64,000 nt of DNA from MGIIa-L3 sp11892u (GCA_965659685.1 CBFHXB010000003.1:45824-109823); one strand, 5' to 3'. Counted from the stretch's first letter, positions 25,466 to 35,099 are shown. Numbers and translations: made by a program. The notes: generated by a model not told the origin, from the letters alone.

Positions 25466-27226
25466 TCAATCTGCGTGAATGTCCGCCACATCAAGCCACA
25501 ACACGTCGCATCGTGCGCGGATGAGGGCGGCCACGGAGGGCTGCGTTCGACCGCCATCCCCGTGCACGGTTTCCTTGACGTAGGTGCCCGATTCACAGCG
25601 GAGCGTGAACTCCACTTCGGTGTGGCCTTCCTCGTTTGTCTCGACGACGGGGTCGCTGGTTTCGAGGACCTTCCGTCGGCGCACAAGGTCGGCTCGGCGG
25701 TGAGCGACGCGTTCTGGCGTCCGTTGCGCCAACATGGCGCCACGCAGGCCTTGAACGGCTTGCTCGATTTCCTCGTGACTGGCCATCTCCATCGGTGCTG
25801 CTTCTGCGGGTGCAGCCGCGAGGATCCGTTCGACGAGATCGGATTTTGTCCCTGACGTGGCCAGGTTCTGGGCCTTTGCGTGTTCGACCAATTCGGCCTT
25901 CTTCATCGCCTGAAGTGCGGCTTGATCGATCACGGGGACCTCAGGTTCGGGTTCGGGAAGCGGCTTGGTGGCCGGCGCGCCTCGGTCTCCTCGTCGCTTT
26001 CGGCGTCCTTTGCGCTTCTTCCCACCGCGCTCCTGCACGTCTTCCTTGGTCAAATCCATCGGGGCCGTCAACTTGGCATGCTCCTTCTGGGAGAGGGGGC
26101 GGAGTCGGAACCGGATGGCGTATGACTTCTCCGCGGCCGTGTCTTTGACTCGGACGACTTCCTTCCGGCTGGAAGGGCGCAGCGAGGTCACTTCGATGGA
26201 ACCGTTCGCGTCGCTGTTGATGCGTTCCATGGCGGCCACGGCGTCAACGCTGCGGCGCATTGGTGACTTGAGTTCTACCACGAAGGGTCGCCCACGCCCG
26301 AGGCAGCGCACGTCGATGTCCTCCCGGCCCATGCCGTGGAAGGCGTCGTCTTCGGCGCCGAGCAGGTCGCGCAACGGGTCGGCGACCAATTGCTGAACGC
26401 TGGTGGCGTATTGCAGCCCGGTGCCCTCGCAGCGGTCGCATCCCCGACCCTTGCAGGCGCGGCATGGCCAACGGGTTTGGGGCACACCACGCTCGAGTTT
26501 GCGGTAGCGGCCGTAGAGGTAGACCGAACGGACGTCGAGGTCCACGGTGAGCGTCGTGACGTCGATGATCGCAAGCACGTCTGGATTCTCGGACACGATT
26601 CGCACGTCGTCCAGGCCTTCCTTCACGGCATCCGCGACCAACTTCACCAGGGACGACTTGAGGGGGTCAGATCCGCCTGCGCCGTAGCGCTTGCGCATCA
26701 CGTCTTCCTCTTCCGTCTGATCCTTGGGGAAACGTGCACCGACCTGCAAACGGCCGATTTCTCGGCCTTCGAGGGCCTCGCAAATCAGGTCGGCCAAGAG
26801 TTCGACTTCGTCGAACAGGTCTTCGCAGAAGGGGCAGAGGCCAACGCGTTCCTTGGCGTCGGCAAGATGGGGGTCCCGACCGACCACCGCGGCACGGATT
26901 TCGATGCCCGATTCAACGGTGGATTGATCGTAGCGTTTCTTCCCACCAAGACGGCCGAGGCAGGTGTCGCAGCAACCGATGCGGACCATGTGCTTGTGGC
27001 CGGCGGGGTTCGGAGCGCGGGGAACTTCTTCGGTGTGGGTGCCGAGTTGTTCGGGCTCCTCCCACATTTCATCGTCGAGGTCGTCGCCTTCGTCAAAATC
27101 CGCTTCGTCACCGGCTGACTCTGTTTCCGAAACCTCCACATCGTCCCACAACGAATAATCCGTCTGGCCAAAACCTGCCGTGGCGTAAGCGGTCCAGTCG
27201 TCCTCCTCTTTGGGTTCGTCTGTCAT
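25466..27226 (-). CDS. pus10: tRNA pseudouridine synthase Pus10 with SAP-like insertion
   Basis: Makes pseudouridine 54 and 55 in the tRNA T-loop. 586 residues from ATG 27226 (GTG 27235 possible), longer than the usual 400-450. Acidic N-terminal tail of about 75 residues; zinc cysteines CCDTC and CPFC; THUMP-like region to about 240; CRACKGRGCDRCEGTG zinc motif; catalytic loop GMGREDIDVRCLGRGRPFVV with the Asp about residue 305; ELKSPMRR. Between the core strands (about residues 395-495) sits an insert with KKRKGRRKRRGDRG, a Pro/Glu spacer and a SAP-like LQAMKKAELVEHAK...GTKSDLVERIL. The core then resumes at QRTPERVAHRRADLVRRR and ESGTYVKETVHGDGGRTQ. Confidence 0.92.
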   Translation of the reverse strand: MTDEPKEEDDWTAYATAGFGQTDYSLWDDVEVSETESAGDEADFDEGDDLDDEMWEEPEQLGTHTEEVPRAPNPAGHKHMVRIGCCDTCLGRLGGKKRYDQSTVESGIEIRAAVVGRDPHLADAKERVGLCPFCEDLFDEVELLADLICEALEGREIGRLQVGARFPKDQTEEEDVMRKRYGAGGSDPLKSSLVKLVADAVKEGLDDVRIVSENPDVLAIIDVTTLTVDLDVRSVYLYGRYRKLERGVPQTRWPCRACKGRGCDRCEGTGLQYATSVQQLVADPLRDLLGAEDDAFHGMGREDIDVRCLGRGRPFVVELKSPMRRSVDAVAAMERINSDANGSIEVTSLRPSSRKEVVRVKDTAAEKSYAIRFRLRPLSQKEHAKLTAPMDLTKEDVQERGGKKRKGRRKRRGDRGAPATKPLPEPEPEVPVIDQAALQAMKKAELVEHAKAQNLATSGTKSDLVERILAAAPAEAAPMEMASHEEIEQAVQGLRGAMLAQRTPERVAHRRADLVRRRKVLETSDPVVETNEEGHTEVEFTLRCESGTYVKETVHGDGGRTQPSVAALIRARCDVLWLDVADIHAD

Positions 27227-27292
27227 GGTCGTCACCGCCTGACCGGGGGTCTCCCCCTGCGCCTGACGAGGTCTGCTCCGAGGCCTTCTTCT

Positions 27293-30200
27293 TCAATCGC
27301 TCGGCGTAGAATCCTGTTTTTCCGGTCCATGCAGCAAGCCGAGTCCTGCGGTCGTGAGCACCAAGCTGGCGATGAGCGACAGCGCGATCATCGTGGCCGA
27401 AAAGGTGCCGAAACTGGAGAACAAGCCCATGGGGGAGGTCGCGATGACCGCGAAGCCAGCGATGTCCGACGCTGCTGAACCGACCAATGCAGCGCCGCAT
27501 GCGCCACCCACGGCATGGAGCGCGGCGTCGTGGGACGCACCTTCGTTTCTCGATTCCCGGTACCGTTCCGTCACGTGAATGCAGTAATCGATTCCGACAC
27601 CAAGCGAGATGGTGGCGATGGTGACGGTGACGATGTTCAGGCTCGCGCCCGACAGATGCATCAAGCCGTACAACCACACGACGACCACCAAAATCGGTCC
27701 GAGCGACATCGCAGCCTGTGCAGGCGAGCGCAAGCCGATGGTCAGCGTGATGAAGACGAACAGTGTTCCCAAGAGCAGCGAGGACTGCATCTCGTCCTGC
27801 ATCGCGGTGCTCGCCGAATACCGGATGATGGGCCGCCCGGTGAGCATGACCCACGTCAACGGGTCCTCCTCGGTGGATTCCCCGGGGGCATCGTAGGTAC
27901 CGGATGAGAGGTTCGTGAACACGGAGAGGTCACGCCAAATCTCCTCCAAACCTTCCTTCAGGCTTGGAAAGTGCTCCGGTCGAGTGATGCCGAACCGGAT
28001 GAGCATCACGCGGTATTCAGCAGGTGCGCCGTTTTCGTCCAACCACGGCGCTGTGGCGTTCAGCGGGACTTCCGGGGTGATGTAGAGGGCCACGATGCTG
28101 GTGGGGATGGCTGGAATCGAGGAGGTACCAGGCACGCCGTTGAGGGACAAGAAGCCGTAGAAGAAGGCCAAGCAATCGCGGTCGTCGAGGTCCGGCAACC
28201 GGGCTGCGCCCACGCGGCTGCACCCGATGCCGTAATCGTCGGCGTCGAGGTCCATGCCCGCCGCTTCGAACGGTGCCGGGTCTTCGAGCATGGAGAAGAT
28301 GGCCAGATCGACCATCTCGTCGAGGGCCAGGATGTCGATGGACCCGTCAGGCGTTCGTGTGACTTTGTCAGGAACGTCCTCCGGTGTCTCGTCCAAGGCT
28401 TGACGGAAGGCCTCGATCCCCGCAAACACCTGTGGGTCAAGCACGTCGCCTTCAAGCAGTAACATGGCGGGTTCACCTTCGTCGGAGAAGCGTTCGTTGA
28501 CGAGGTTCACGCCAGAGGCGAAATCCGATTCTGCGTCAAGGAAATCTTCCACGGCAAAATCGCCCTCCAAGCGGGCCATGCCCACCGCGGCGGGAACGGT
28601 GAGCAAGAGGGCGAGCACGGCGATGACCAGCGCATGCTTCCACTTGCCGCTCTGCACGGGCACCACGGTGAGGCGCGGAACGCGTTCCTCTTTCTTGACC
28701 GGGGCCGTTGAACGGCCGCGTCTTTCGAGCCATTGATCCACGCTCATCCTCAGGACGGGCGCCCAGATTCCGGTCAACAGGAAGGCTGCAAAGATGCCAC
28801 ATGCTGCTTCGACGCCGAACGAGCGCAGGGCGGCGATGTCGGAGAAGAGGTTCGCGGCAAAGGCCGCGGTCGTGGTCAACGAGGTCAGCAAGATGGCTCG
28901 GCCAACGCGTCGCACCGTGATTTGCGTGGCTTCCTCAGGGCTGCGACCAAGTCCACGCTCCTCCTTGTACCGGTGCAAAGCATGCAGGCTGTCGTCGATG
29001 CCCAGCGCCATCACCAGGATGGGAAGAAGGTTGGAAAATTGCGAGCGGGCAATGAAGGAAAACCCAAGCCATTCGGTGACCGTGACAAGGTGACCGATGA
29101 GGCCTTGCATCCACAAGAGTGCGCCGCCCAAGGCCACCATGACAATGGCGACGTCCGAAGGTCGGCGCAAGGAGACGAACAGCAAAACGGCGATGGCGAG
29201 TCCCATCAGGGCGATCAGTCCAGCGCTGGCCTGAAGCTCACGGTTGACCTCAACGTTGACGCCTTGGCCGACCTGCAGGCTGATGCTGTGCTGGTCGTGT
29301 TGACGCAGCATGCCTTCGAGTTCCATGACGCTCCACTCGATGGAGCACGGTCCACGTCCTTCCTCCACCATGGCGGTGCAGGTGGCTTCGTCGTAGGAGG
29401 GTGGGTGAAGCACGAGTTCGCCCTCGACCAAGCGGAAGCCGCCGACGACCAGACCTTCATCGGTCATCCGCAGCGAAGTTTCCTGTGCGGCGTCTTTCCA
29501 GGACATCGTCCATCCGGCTTCGGTCATTTCACCGCGATCGAGTTGGACGAGCAACCACGAGGCACTCGCCGACCAGCGTCCTTGGCCCACGAGATCGCTT
29601 GACCAGGTCCCGTCGCCAAGCAGGGTGCCACCGATGGGACCTGAACTGACCGCGTTCATGTCGGCGCGAAACCCGCGGTCGAGGGACAGCCAGCGCAGGA
29701 AGGTGTTGTCGCTGGCTTCAGCAAGACGTTGACTGGCCAGATCGATGTGGTCTTGCGTCAGGTTGGGGTCGTCGAAGATCAAACACTCCAGCTCGCCGCA
29801 GTCGCTCCAATCGGTGGCCGGGGGCACGTCGTTTCCGAAGGCGTCCTTCGAAGGGCGGGTGAGGATGGATTCGTTGGCCATGAAGGCGCGGAAGATGTCG
29901 GGCAACGTCATCACGCCATCGGTTTGCGCGCCGGTGACGTCGTTGACCAACGGCTTCAGCGTGGTGTTGATTGGATGGTTCCGGATGAGGTCCGCCTTGG
30001 CGTCGATTTCACGGAGGAGGGTCAGGTTCAGAATGCCTCCAGACGGCGCGTCAATGCCGCCCCATGGCTCCCCGCTCTCGATGATCTCCGTGACCGGTGG
30101 GAAGGTGGTGCTGTCGGGTTGCCCGTCCGATGTGCTCGTTCGTGGCACGCTTTCCTCGAGGTCGATGTGGACGGGGTCCCGTACCGTGACGAGGAAGGCG

Positions 30201-30436
30201 ACGATGACCTCGGAGGAAGCGAAGGTCTCGTCGATGGTGGTTTGAGCGTTCAGCTCTGGGGATTCCATGTCGTAGGCTTCCATGTCGATGGGTTCCAAGG
30301 CCCGCAGGGCACCGGGCACCATGAGCAAGGTCAGCACCAGCATCACGAGGTGGAGGCGGTTGGCCTGACCCACGATTTGGGCCGGCAAACGGTGCAGACC
30401 TTCGCCATCCACAGGAAACTTTTCGTCGTCCGCCAT
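27293..30436 (-). CDS. RND/MMPL-type membrane exporter
   Basis: 1047 residues from ATG 30436. Two similar halves, each a membrane helix followed by a large outside loop and then five helices: first half with VMLVLTLLMVPGALRAL and the cluster near SNLLPILVMALGIDDSLHAL; second half with helices ending SLGVGIDYCIHVTERYRESR. The GIDDSLH and GVGIDYCIH segments are the charged helix-4 motifs of RND transporters that couple to protons or sodium. The MMPL/sterol-sensing-type relatives move lipids or hydrophobic molecules. Substrate unknown. Third gene of the ABC-permease cluster, 31 bases downstream of the permease. Confidence 0.85.
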   Translation of the reverse strand: MADDEKFPVDGEGLHRLPAQIVGQANRLHLVMLVLTLLMVPGALRALEPIDMEAYDMESPELNAQTTIDETFASSEVIVAFLVTVRDPVHIDLEESVPRTSTSDGQPDSTTFPPVTEIIESGEPWGGIDAPSGGILNLTLLREIDAKADLIRNHPINTTLKPLVNDVTGAQTDGVMTLPDIFRAFMANESILTRPSKDAFGNDVPPATDWSDCGELECLIFDDPNLTQDHIDLASQRLAEASDNTFLRWLSLDRGFRADMNAVSSGPIGGTLLGDGTWSSDLVGQGRWSASASWLLVQLDRGEMTEAGWTMSWKDAAQETSLRMTDEGLVVGGFRLVEGELVLHPPSYDEATCTAMVEEGRGPCSIEWSVMELEGMLRQHDQHSISLQVGQGVNVEVNRELQASAGLIALMGLAIAVLLFVSLRRPSDVAIVMVALGGALLWMQGLIGHLVTVTEWLGFSFIARSQFSNLLPILVMALGIDDSLHALHRYKEERGLGRSPEEATQITVRRVGRAILLTSLTTTAAFAANLFSDIAALRSFGVEAACGIFAAFLLTGIWAPVLRMSVDQWLERRGRSTAPVKKEERVPRLTVVPVQSGKWKHALVIAVLALLLTVPAAVGMARLEGDFAVEDFLDAESDFASGVNLVNERFSDEGEPAMLLLEGDVLDPQVFAGIEAFRQALDETPEDVPDKVTRTPDGSIDILALDEMVDLAIFSMLEDPAPFEAAGMDLDADDYGIGCSRVGAARLPDLDDRDCLAFFYGFLSLNGVPGTSSIPAIPTSIVALYITPEVPLNATAPWLDENGAPAEYRVMLIRFGITRPEHFPSLKEGLEEIWRDLSVFTNLSSGTYDAPGESTEEDPLTWVMLTGRPIIRYSASTAMQDEMQSSLLLGTLFVFITLTIGLRSPAQAAMSLGPILVVVVWLYGLMHLSGASLNIVTVTIATISLGVGIDYCIHVTERYRESRNEGASHDAALHAVGGACGAALVGSAASDIAGFAVIATSPMGLFSSFGTFSATMIALSLIASLVLTTAGLGLLHGPEKQDSTPSD

Positions 30437-30467
30437 ATCAAGCCCTGTCTTTGGAGCGTGACCAACA

Positions 30468-32969
30468 TCACTGGCCAAAACTCTTGGAACGCTCGACCAA
30501 ATCCATGTGACGCAACCGCTTCAAGCCGACGAAGGTCATGGCCTGAGCCGCCAAGAAGAGGGCCACCGCGTAGCCCACCACAACGGAAAGGTCGAGGTCC
30601 AGTGCGAAATAGAACGACCACGTCGAAAACGAGACCATCATGGCTTTGGCGGCAAGGATGGAAAAGACACTTCCTGAAATGGCCGCTAAGGTTCCGATGA
30701 TCACGTGTTCAGCGGTCAGGATGGCTCCCATGCGCGGGGTTGAGGCCCCCAAAATCCGCAGGGTCGCGTACTCTGCATCGTGTTCGGTCAGGTTGATGAT
30801 CAGCGTGTTGAGCAAAATGACGCCAGCGATGAGCAGCCCAAAGCCGATGAACACGCTGAGGATTTGCGATTGCTGTTCCCACCCTTCTGCGAAACCGTCA
30901 CGAATGGCTTGTTGGTCCAACACGGCGGCCCCTGCGATTCCAGACGGTGCCGTGAGGTTGGCATCGTCCGAGCGGAGCATGACCATGTTGTAGAGGTCAG
31001 GCATGCCAATTTCCTCGGCGACGTCTTCGTGGTGGGTCCAGATGCTGCGTTCAAATTCGTCCGCGATACCAACGATTTCCACGTCAAGCACGGTGACGCC
31101 GACGACCACCTCCACGCGGTCCCCCACCGACCACTCCAACAAGGCAGCCGTGCCCATGTCCACCAAGGCCTCGGGGACCTCGGCGCCAGGTACCGGCAAG
31201 CGCCCCTCCGTCAAGCGGCTCATGTGCATCGCGTCGGCCTCGTTGGTGGCAAAGGCGGTGCGAGCATGGAGGGTCATGGTTCGGGTCTCACCGGTCGCGT
31301 TGACTTCAGGAACGGTCAGCGCCCACTCGGTGTCCCAACCGGTGCCCTCGTTTTCCAACCATGCTTCCACAGGCTCCACGTCAAACGGATTGTACGCGAT
31401 GGCGTACTGCCAAGAATCGGCTTCCTGAGCCTCAATGAAGGCCCCTTCCATGGAGGCAACCAGCAAGGCAAATCCGCTGGAGAGGATCATCGCCATGCCG
31501 AGGCCAAGCACGGTCACCGTCAGCCTGAGGGGGTGACGGAACATGGCGCGGGCACCCAAGGCCAACGAGGACGGTAGGGATGAACTCAACCAGTGCACCA
31601 GCGCACCAGGGCGTTCTCCCGCGTCTTTCCGGTCAATTTCCAACGGGGAAAGGCGCACGGCAGACCAGGCCGGCCAGAGCGTAAAGATCACCACGATGGC
31701 CATCACGCTGGTTACGGTGGTGGCCCATACGGCCGGATCGTGAATGACGTCGATGACCGGAACGCTGCCGACGATGGAGAAATAGTACGGCGTGAAGGCC
31801 TCCGTCATTTGGGTGCCTAAGGCCACACCGACGATGCTCGCCAGCAAACCCATCACCACCGGCGGCAGCAAGTAGGCAATCAGAAGCGTGCGGCTTGGTG
31901 TTCCGAGGGAACGAAGGACCGCAATTTCCCTGCGCTGACGCCGAACCAGACGTTCGAGTGAAACGGCAAGCACGAGGGCGGAAACGCTGACGAGCATGCC
32001 GAGCATGACCGGCTGCATGGTTCGGTTTCCTTCAAGGTCAATCCTGAGGAATTCCACGCCAAAGAGGGTTGTGCGGTCACCGACGCGCATGGTGGTCAGG
32101 CCTTCGGATTCAAGGGAACTGGCCAAAGCTTCGGCCAACTTTGCGAGGTCTTCCCCTTCGCGTTCAGGCGTTTCCGGGATGTCGAATGCCGGTGTTCCCT
32201 CAACGTCCACCAACAGGCGGTTGCGCACCTCGGGGGCTTCTCCGAGGTGTTCAAGCAGCGCGGTCCGGTTCATGTAGGCGGCCACGAGGCTCCCGGGCAC
32301 GGGGACCAGGACGTCCGCAGAGGGGACGTAGAAGGCATGGTCGGGTTGGCTGGCAAAGCCGACCACGTCGAAGTCAACGGAGGAACCGTTGAGCACGAAG
32401 GTGATGGAATCTCCAAGCGAGATTCCGATCTCTTCTGCGACGGCATGGTCCAGCACGACTTCGTTGGGACCTTCTGCGTGCTGACCCCATCCCTCCGCCA
32501 CATAGGGGCGGTTGATTCGACCAAGCCCCTCGTCCGTGACCTCCATGCCGTGCACCACGAGGGTTGCGGTGGTCAGCACATCGTCCTCGCATGCTGCGAG
32601 GGATGTGCACCCCTTTGCCTCGGCGAGGAAAGAACGCTGCGCTTCGGTGTGTGCGTATTCTCCACGGATCACCATCCTCGACTCGCAATCGACAATGGAC
32701 AGGCCTGACGTGTCGGGCGTACCCATGCAGGCGGCCTCAAGGGTCGCTGCGTCGTAGGTGAACCCATCAGGGCCGGTGGCAAACAGGTCACCGAGGTTGG
32801 TCTCACGGTAGTAGACATCGTAGACCTCGTCCGCGTTGCGGATGTGTTCGGCGAACATCACGGACACCGAACTGGCCAAGACGAGCAGCAGCAGGAAGAC
32901 GCCGGTGACCACACGATTCCGCGTCCAATGGCGGGCCAAGCGTCGAAGCTGCAAGCGCATGACGGTCAC
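30468..32969 (-). CDS. ABC transporter permease, FtsX/MacB-like
   Basis: 833 residues. One N-terminal helix (TGVFLLLLVLASSVSVMF), a long periplasm-side domain of about 290 residues with two Cys pairs, three helices around 330-430 (SALVLAVSLERLVRRQRREI is the FtsX cytoplasmic loop), a second outside domain, and a C-terminal helix bundle with TLIINLTEHDAEYATLRILG and ASTPRMGAILTAEHVIIG. This is the duplicated FtsX architecture of MacB/LolC-like permeases. GTG 32969 overlaps the ATPase stop (GTGA); ATG 32960 is the alternative. Confidence 0.85.
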   Translation of the reverse strand: MTVMRLQLRRLARHWTRNRVVTGVFLLLLVLASSVSVMFAEHIRNADEVYDVYYRETNLGDLFATGPDGFTYDAATLEAACMGTPDTSGLSIVDCESRMVIRGEYAHTEAQRSFLAEAKGCTSLAACEDDVLTTATLVVHGMEVTDEGLGRINRPYVAEGWGQHAEGPNEVVLDHAVAEEIGISLGDSITFVLNGSSVDFDVVGFASQPDHAFYVPSADVLVPVPGSLVAAYMNRTALLEHLGEAPEVRNRLLVDVEGTPAFDIPETPEREGEDLAKLAEALASSLESEGLTTMRVGDRTTLFGVEFLRIDLEGNRTMQPVMLGMLVSVSALVLAVSLERLVRRQRREIAVLRSLGTPSRTLLIAYLLPPVVMGLLASIVGVALGTQMTEAFTPYYFSIVGSVPVIDVIHDPAVWATTVTSVMAIVVIFTLWPAWSAVRLSPLEIDRKDAGERPGALVHWLSSSLPSSLALGARAMFRHPLRLTVTVLGLGMAMILSSGFALLVASMEGAFIEAQEADSWQYAIAYNPFDVEPVEAWLENEGTGWDTEWALTVPEVNATGETRTMTLHARTAFATNEADAMHMSRLTEGRLPVPGAEVPEALVDMGTAALLEWSVGDRVEVVVGVTVLDVEIVGIADEFERSIWTHHEDVAEEIGMPDLYNMVMLRSDDANLTAPSGIAGAAVLDQQAIRDGFAEGWEQQSQILSVFIGFGLLIAGVILLNTLIINLTEHDAEYATLRILGASTPRMGAILTAEHVIIGTLAAISGSVFSILAAKAMMVSFSTWSFYFALDLDLSVVVGYAVALFLAAQAMTFVGLKRLRHMDLVERSKSFGQ

Positions 32970-33997
32970 TCCTTGCGCTTGGGGCGGGCGGCGTCGGCGA
33001 TGTCCTTCGCCACGCCACCAAGGGCCTTGGCGGTCGCGAGCCCCCCGTGAAGAGCGGCTTCCACCGGTCGGCGGACGGTGTCCACGACGTCTTCGGCGGT
33101 TTCCAGTGCATCCATCACGGCTGCCTTACCTTTGCCCACGATGGTCCCGGCCGCACCTCGTTCATCGCTCTGCAACCGGCCCGAATCAAGCCGCAGCACG
33201 CGGGTTGCGTGCTTGGTCAGGCTCTCGTCGTGGGTGACGATGACCGCCGTGACTCGCTCCTTGCGGCAGATGCTGAGGAGGACTTCCATGACCTGTTGGG
33301 TCGTTTCGCTGTCGAGGTTGCCGGTGGGCTCGTCGCCCAGCAAGAGTTGCGCTTTCTTGGCCAGGCTTCGTGCGATGGCGACGCGTTGCTGTTGTCCCCC
33401 GGACAGTTCGGAGGGAAAGCGGTCGTGCAGACCTTTCAGGCCAACGCGCCCGATCATGTCCATGGCGTGTGCACGGTCACGGGCTCCGGCAATTTCCTGA
33501 GCGAGCATGACGTTCTCGAGGACCGTCAAGTCCCCAAGGAGGTTGTACTGTTGAAACACGTAGCCAATGTTCCGACGACGGAAGGAGGCCTGTGCTTCGA
33601 GGGCCTTCGCGCGACGCCTCGATGCCATCGTGCGGGACGGCGCTCGAACAATGCCCTGGGTGAGGCGAACCACGGCTTCCACCGGCCACACCACCGGTCG
33701 AAGCAGGGGGTGAGGCGTCCGGATCGAGAAGCGTGTTTGTTCCACGAGGTCAGGGGCGGTCGGGACGTCTTCTCCGAGGTAACGGTACCTCCCTTCAGTC
33801 GGACTGTCCATGGCAGACAGCACGTTGAGCAGGGTCGTTTTGCCCGAGCCAGATGGACCCAGCAGCATGACCACGACTTCGCCTTGCTTCAGATCGAGAT
33901 CGATGCCGTCAAGCGCGGCGACGGTCTCCCCCGCGGAGGCGTAGACACGCCGAACGCCACGGAGTTCAATGAGCGGCGACGTGTTCATCTCGGTCAT
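32966..33997 (-). CDS. ABC transporter ATPase, MacB/LolD type, with extra insert and tail
   Basis: 343 residues. Walker A GPSGSGKTT (47-55), Q-loop in IGYVFQQYNLL (144-154), signature LSGGQQQRVAIARSLA (198-213), Walker B LLLGDEPTGNLDS (218-230) and VIVTHDE H-loop match the MacB/LolD family. Between the first strands and the Q-loop there is an insert of about 50 residues (from near 80 to 140, including PLLRPVVWPVEAVVRLTQG), absent from ordinary members. A 65-residue Ala/Lys tail (VMDALETAEDVVDTVRRPVE) follows the core and looks like amphipathic helices. Energises the adjacent permease. Confidence 0.92.
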   Translation of the reverse strand: MTEMNTSPLIELRGVRRVYASAGETVAALDGIDLDLKQGEVVVMLLGPSGSGKTTLLNVLSAMDSPTEGRYRYLGEDVPTAPDLVEQTRFSIRTPHPLLRPVVWPVEAVVRLTQGIVRAPSRTMASRRRAKALEAQASFRRRNIGYVFQQYNLLGDLTVLENVMLAQEIAGARDRAHAMDMIGRVGLKGLHDRFPSELSGGQQQRVAIARSLAKKAQLLLGDEPTGNLDSETTQQVMEVLLSICRKERVTAVIVTHDESLTKHATRVLRLDSGRLQSDERGAAGTIVGKGKAAVMDALETAEDVVDTVRRPVEAALHGGLATAKALGGVAKDIADAARPKRKE

Positions 33998-34020
33998 GCG
34001 GTACCCTACGGTCGGACTTG

Positions 34021-34028
34021 CATAAATC
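34021..34028 (-). promoter_or_regulatory. TATA-like box of the ABC operon
   Basis: Reverse-strand GGATTTATG spans the box; its centre is about 27 bases ahead of ATG 33997. The spacing places transcription start at or next to the start codon, so the ATPase mRNA is probably leaderless. Confidence 0.5.
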
Positions 34029-34076
34029 CGCCTACGAAGGAAACACTACCCGAATGACGTTCGGCGTACGGTTGAA

Positions 34077-34877
34077 ATGAACAAGGGCGAAAGGGGGGAC
34101 GTGAACCCCGCTGACGGCCCAGCTCCATTTTGGGACGATGCCCCCGCTTCGACGTCGGAAACGGGCCTTGCCTCTCCAGCGTCTGTGTCTCTGGGCATTC
34201 TTCCTGCAGCCGCGGTCGACGAGGCACGCCCTCAGGCGCCTCTTGAAGGAAACAACGCCGCCTCTGCCGTCGGGCAGGAACCAAGGGGCGGTCAGGCGAT
34301 TGAGGAGGACGACAGGGGGACGCTTTCCGATCACATGGAATCGGAGATGGACGACGAGGAGTCATCCACGGTGCTCGGTGTCCTCATCCTTGCCTTGTTT
34401 GGTTTGGTCTGGATCGGTGCCACACAAGCCGTCACGGTCCTGATGGTCGGCGAGTTGATGGTTCAACATGAAACAAGAAATTGGCAGGAAACCAGCGGCC
34501 TCATGCAGGAGAGTTGGGTGACGGAACAGGAAGACTGCAGCGATGAAGGATGCAGCACCGAATATTGCGTGAACGTCCGGTACACCTACGGCTACGGGAA
34601 CCTCATCTCAGGCGATCAACTGTCCACCATGGAAGATTGCTATTCCGCGCTAGGTCTGGCCGAACGCATGGTCGAACGGTATCCAGCCGGGGCCGACGTC
34701 TCGGTGTATCACCATCCAGACGACATGTACAATTCAATCCTCGAGCCCGGATTGGCCCTCCGATACATGTGGATGCTGCTGTTTTTGGTTCCGTTCCAAC
34801 TTGTGTCCGTTGGAATCCTCTACCTCTTTGGCTCGTCGGTGAAACAAGCCGTTCAACAGGCAAACCCCCGACCGTGA
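34077..34877 (+). CDS. membrane protein with DUF3592-like outside domain
   Basis: 266 residues. A disordered acidic N-terminus (1-97) precedes helix 1 (VLGVLILALFGLVWIGATQA). The outside domain (about 130-225) has Cys (EDCSDEGCSTEYC, then MEDCYSALG), a VRYTYGYG strand and RYPAGADVSVYHHPDD followed by LEPG, which is the DUF3592 pattern of strand, Y-x-G linker and (V)xVYYxPxxP-x-S-x-LxPG. Helix 2 (MLLFLVPFQLVSVGILYLF) closes the domain. Function of DUF3592 proteins is not established. The gene is followed by tRNA-Leu, 41 bases on. Confidence 0.65.
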   Translation: MNKGERGDVNPADGPAPFWDDAPASTSETGLASPASVSLGILPAAAVDEARPQAPLEGNNAASAVGQEPRGGQAIEEDDRGTLSDHMESEMDDEESSTVLGVLILALFGLVWIGATQAVTVLMVGELMVQHETRNWQETSGLMQESWVTEQEDCSDEGCSTEYCVNVRYTYGYGNLISGDQLSTMEDCYSALGLAERMVERYPAGADVSVYHHPDDMYNSILEPGLALRYMWMLLFLVPFQLVSVGILYLFGSSVKQAVQQANPRP

Positions 34878-34918
34878 CGGCTCACGTTCATGAAGGAGGG
34901 ATTCCGCCGTCGGAACAG

Positions 34919-35005
34919 GCAGGAGTCGCCCAGCTTGGTCAACGGCGGTGGGTTTAGGTCCCATTCCAAAACGGTTCGCAGGTTCGAATCCTGCCTCCTG
35001 CACCA
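34919..35005 (+). tRNA. tRNA-Leu (UAG), CCA encoded
   Basis: Cloverleaf with acceptor GCAGGAG/CTCCTGC, anticodon stem GTGGG/CCCAT around loop TTTAGGT (anticodon TAG, reads CUA), a long variable arm (TCCAAAACGGTTC) as expected for class II tRNA-Leu, and T-arm GCAGGTTCGAATCCTGC. Discriminator A and CCA are encoded (35003-35005). No intron. Confidence 0.95.
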
Positions 35006-35099
35006 CATCCTGAAGGGTGGTGTTGTGTTTGCTGCTGCAGAACTCGACGTGCGTGTTGGGTGACCGGGCACAGCGGACGCACCGATGCGAGGTTCGTGC

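Noticed and set aside
27245..27257. GGGGG TCT CCCCC as a terminator of the RND-ABC operon
   Set aside because: Stem of only five pairs with no T-run; too weak to list as a terminator.
34734..35006. minus-strand reading starting MVQEAGFEPANRF
   Set aside because: Typical spurious peptide read from the antisense of a tRNA (tRNA-Leu here).
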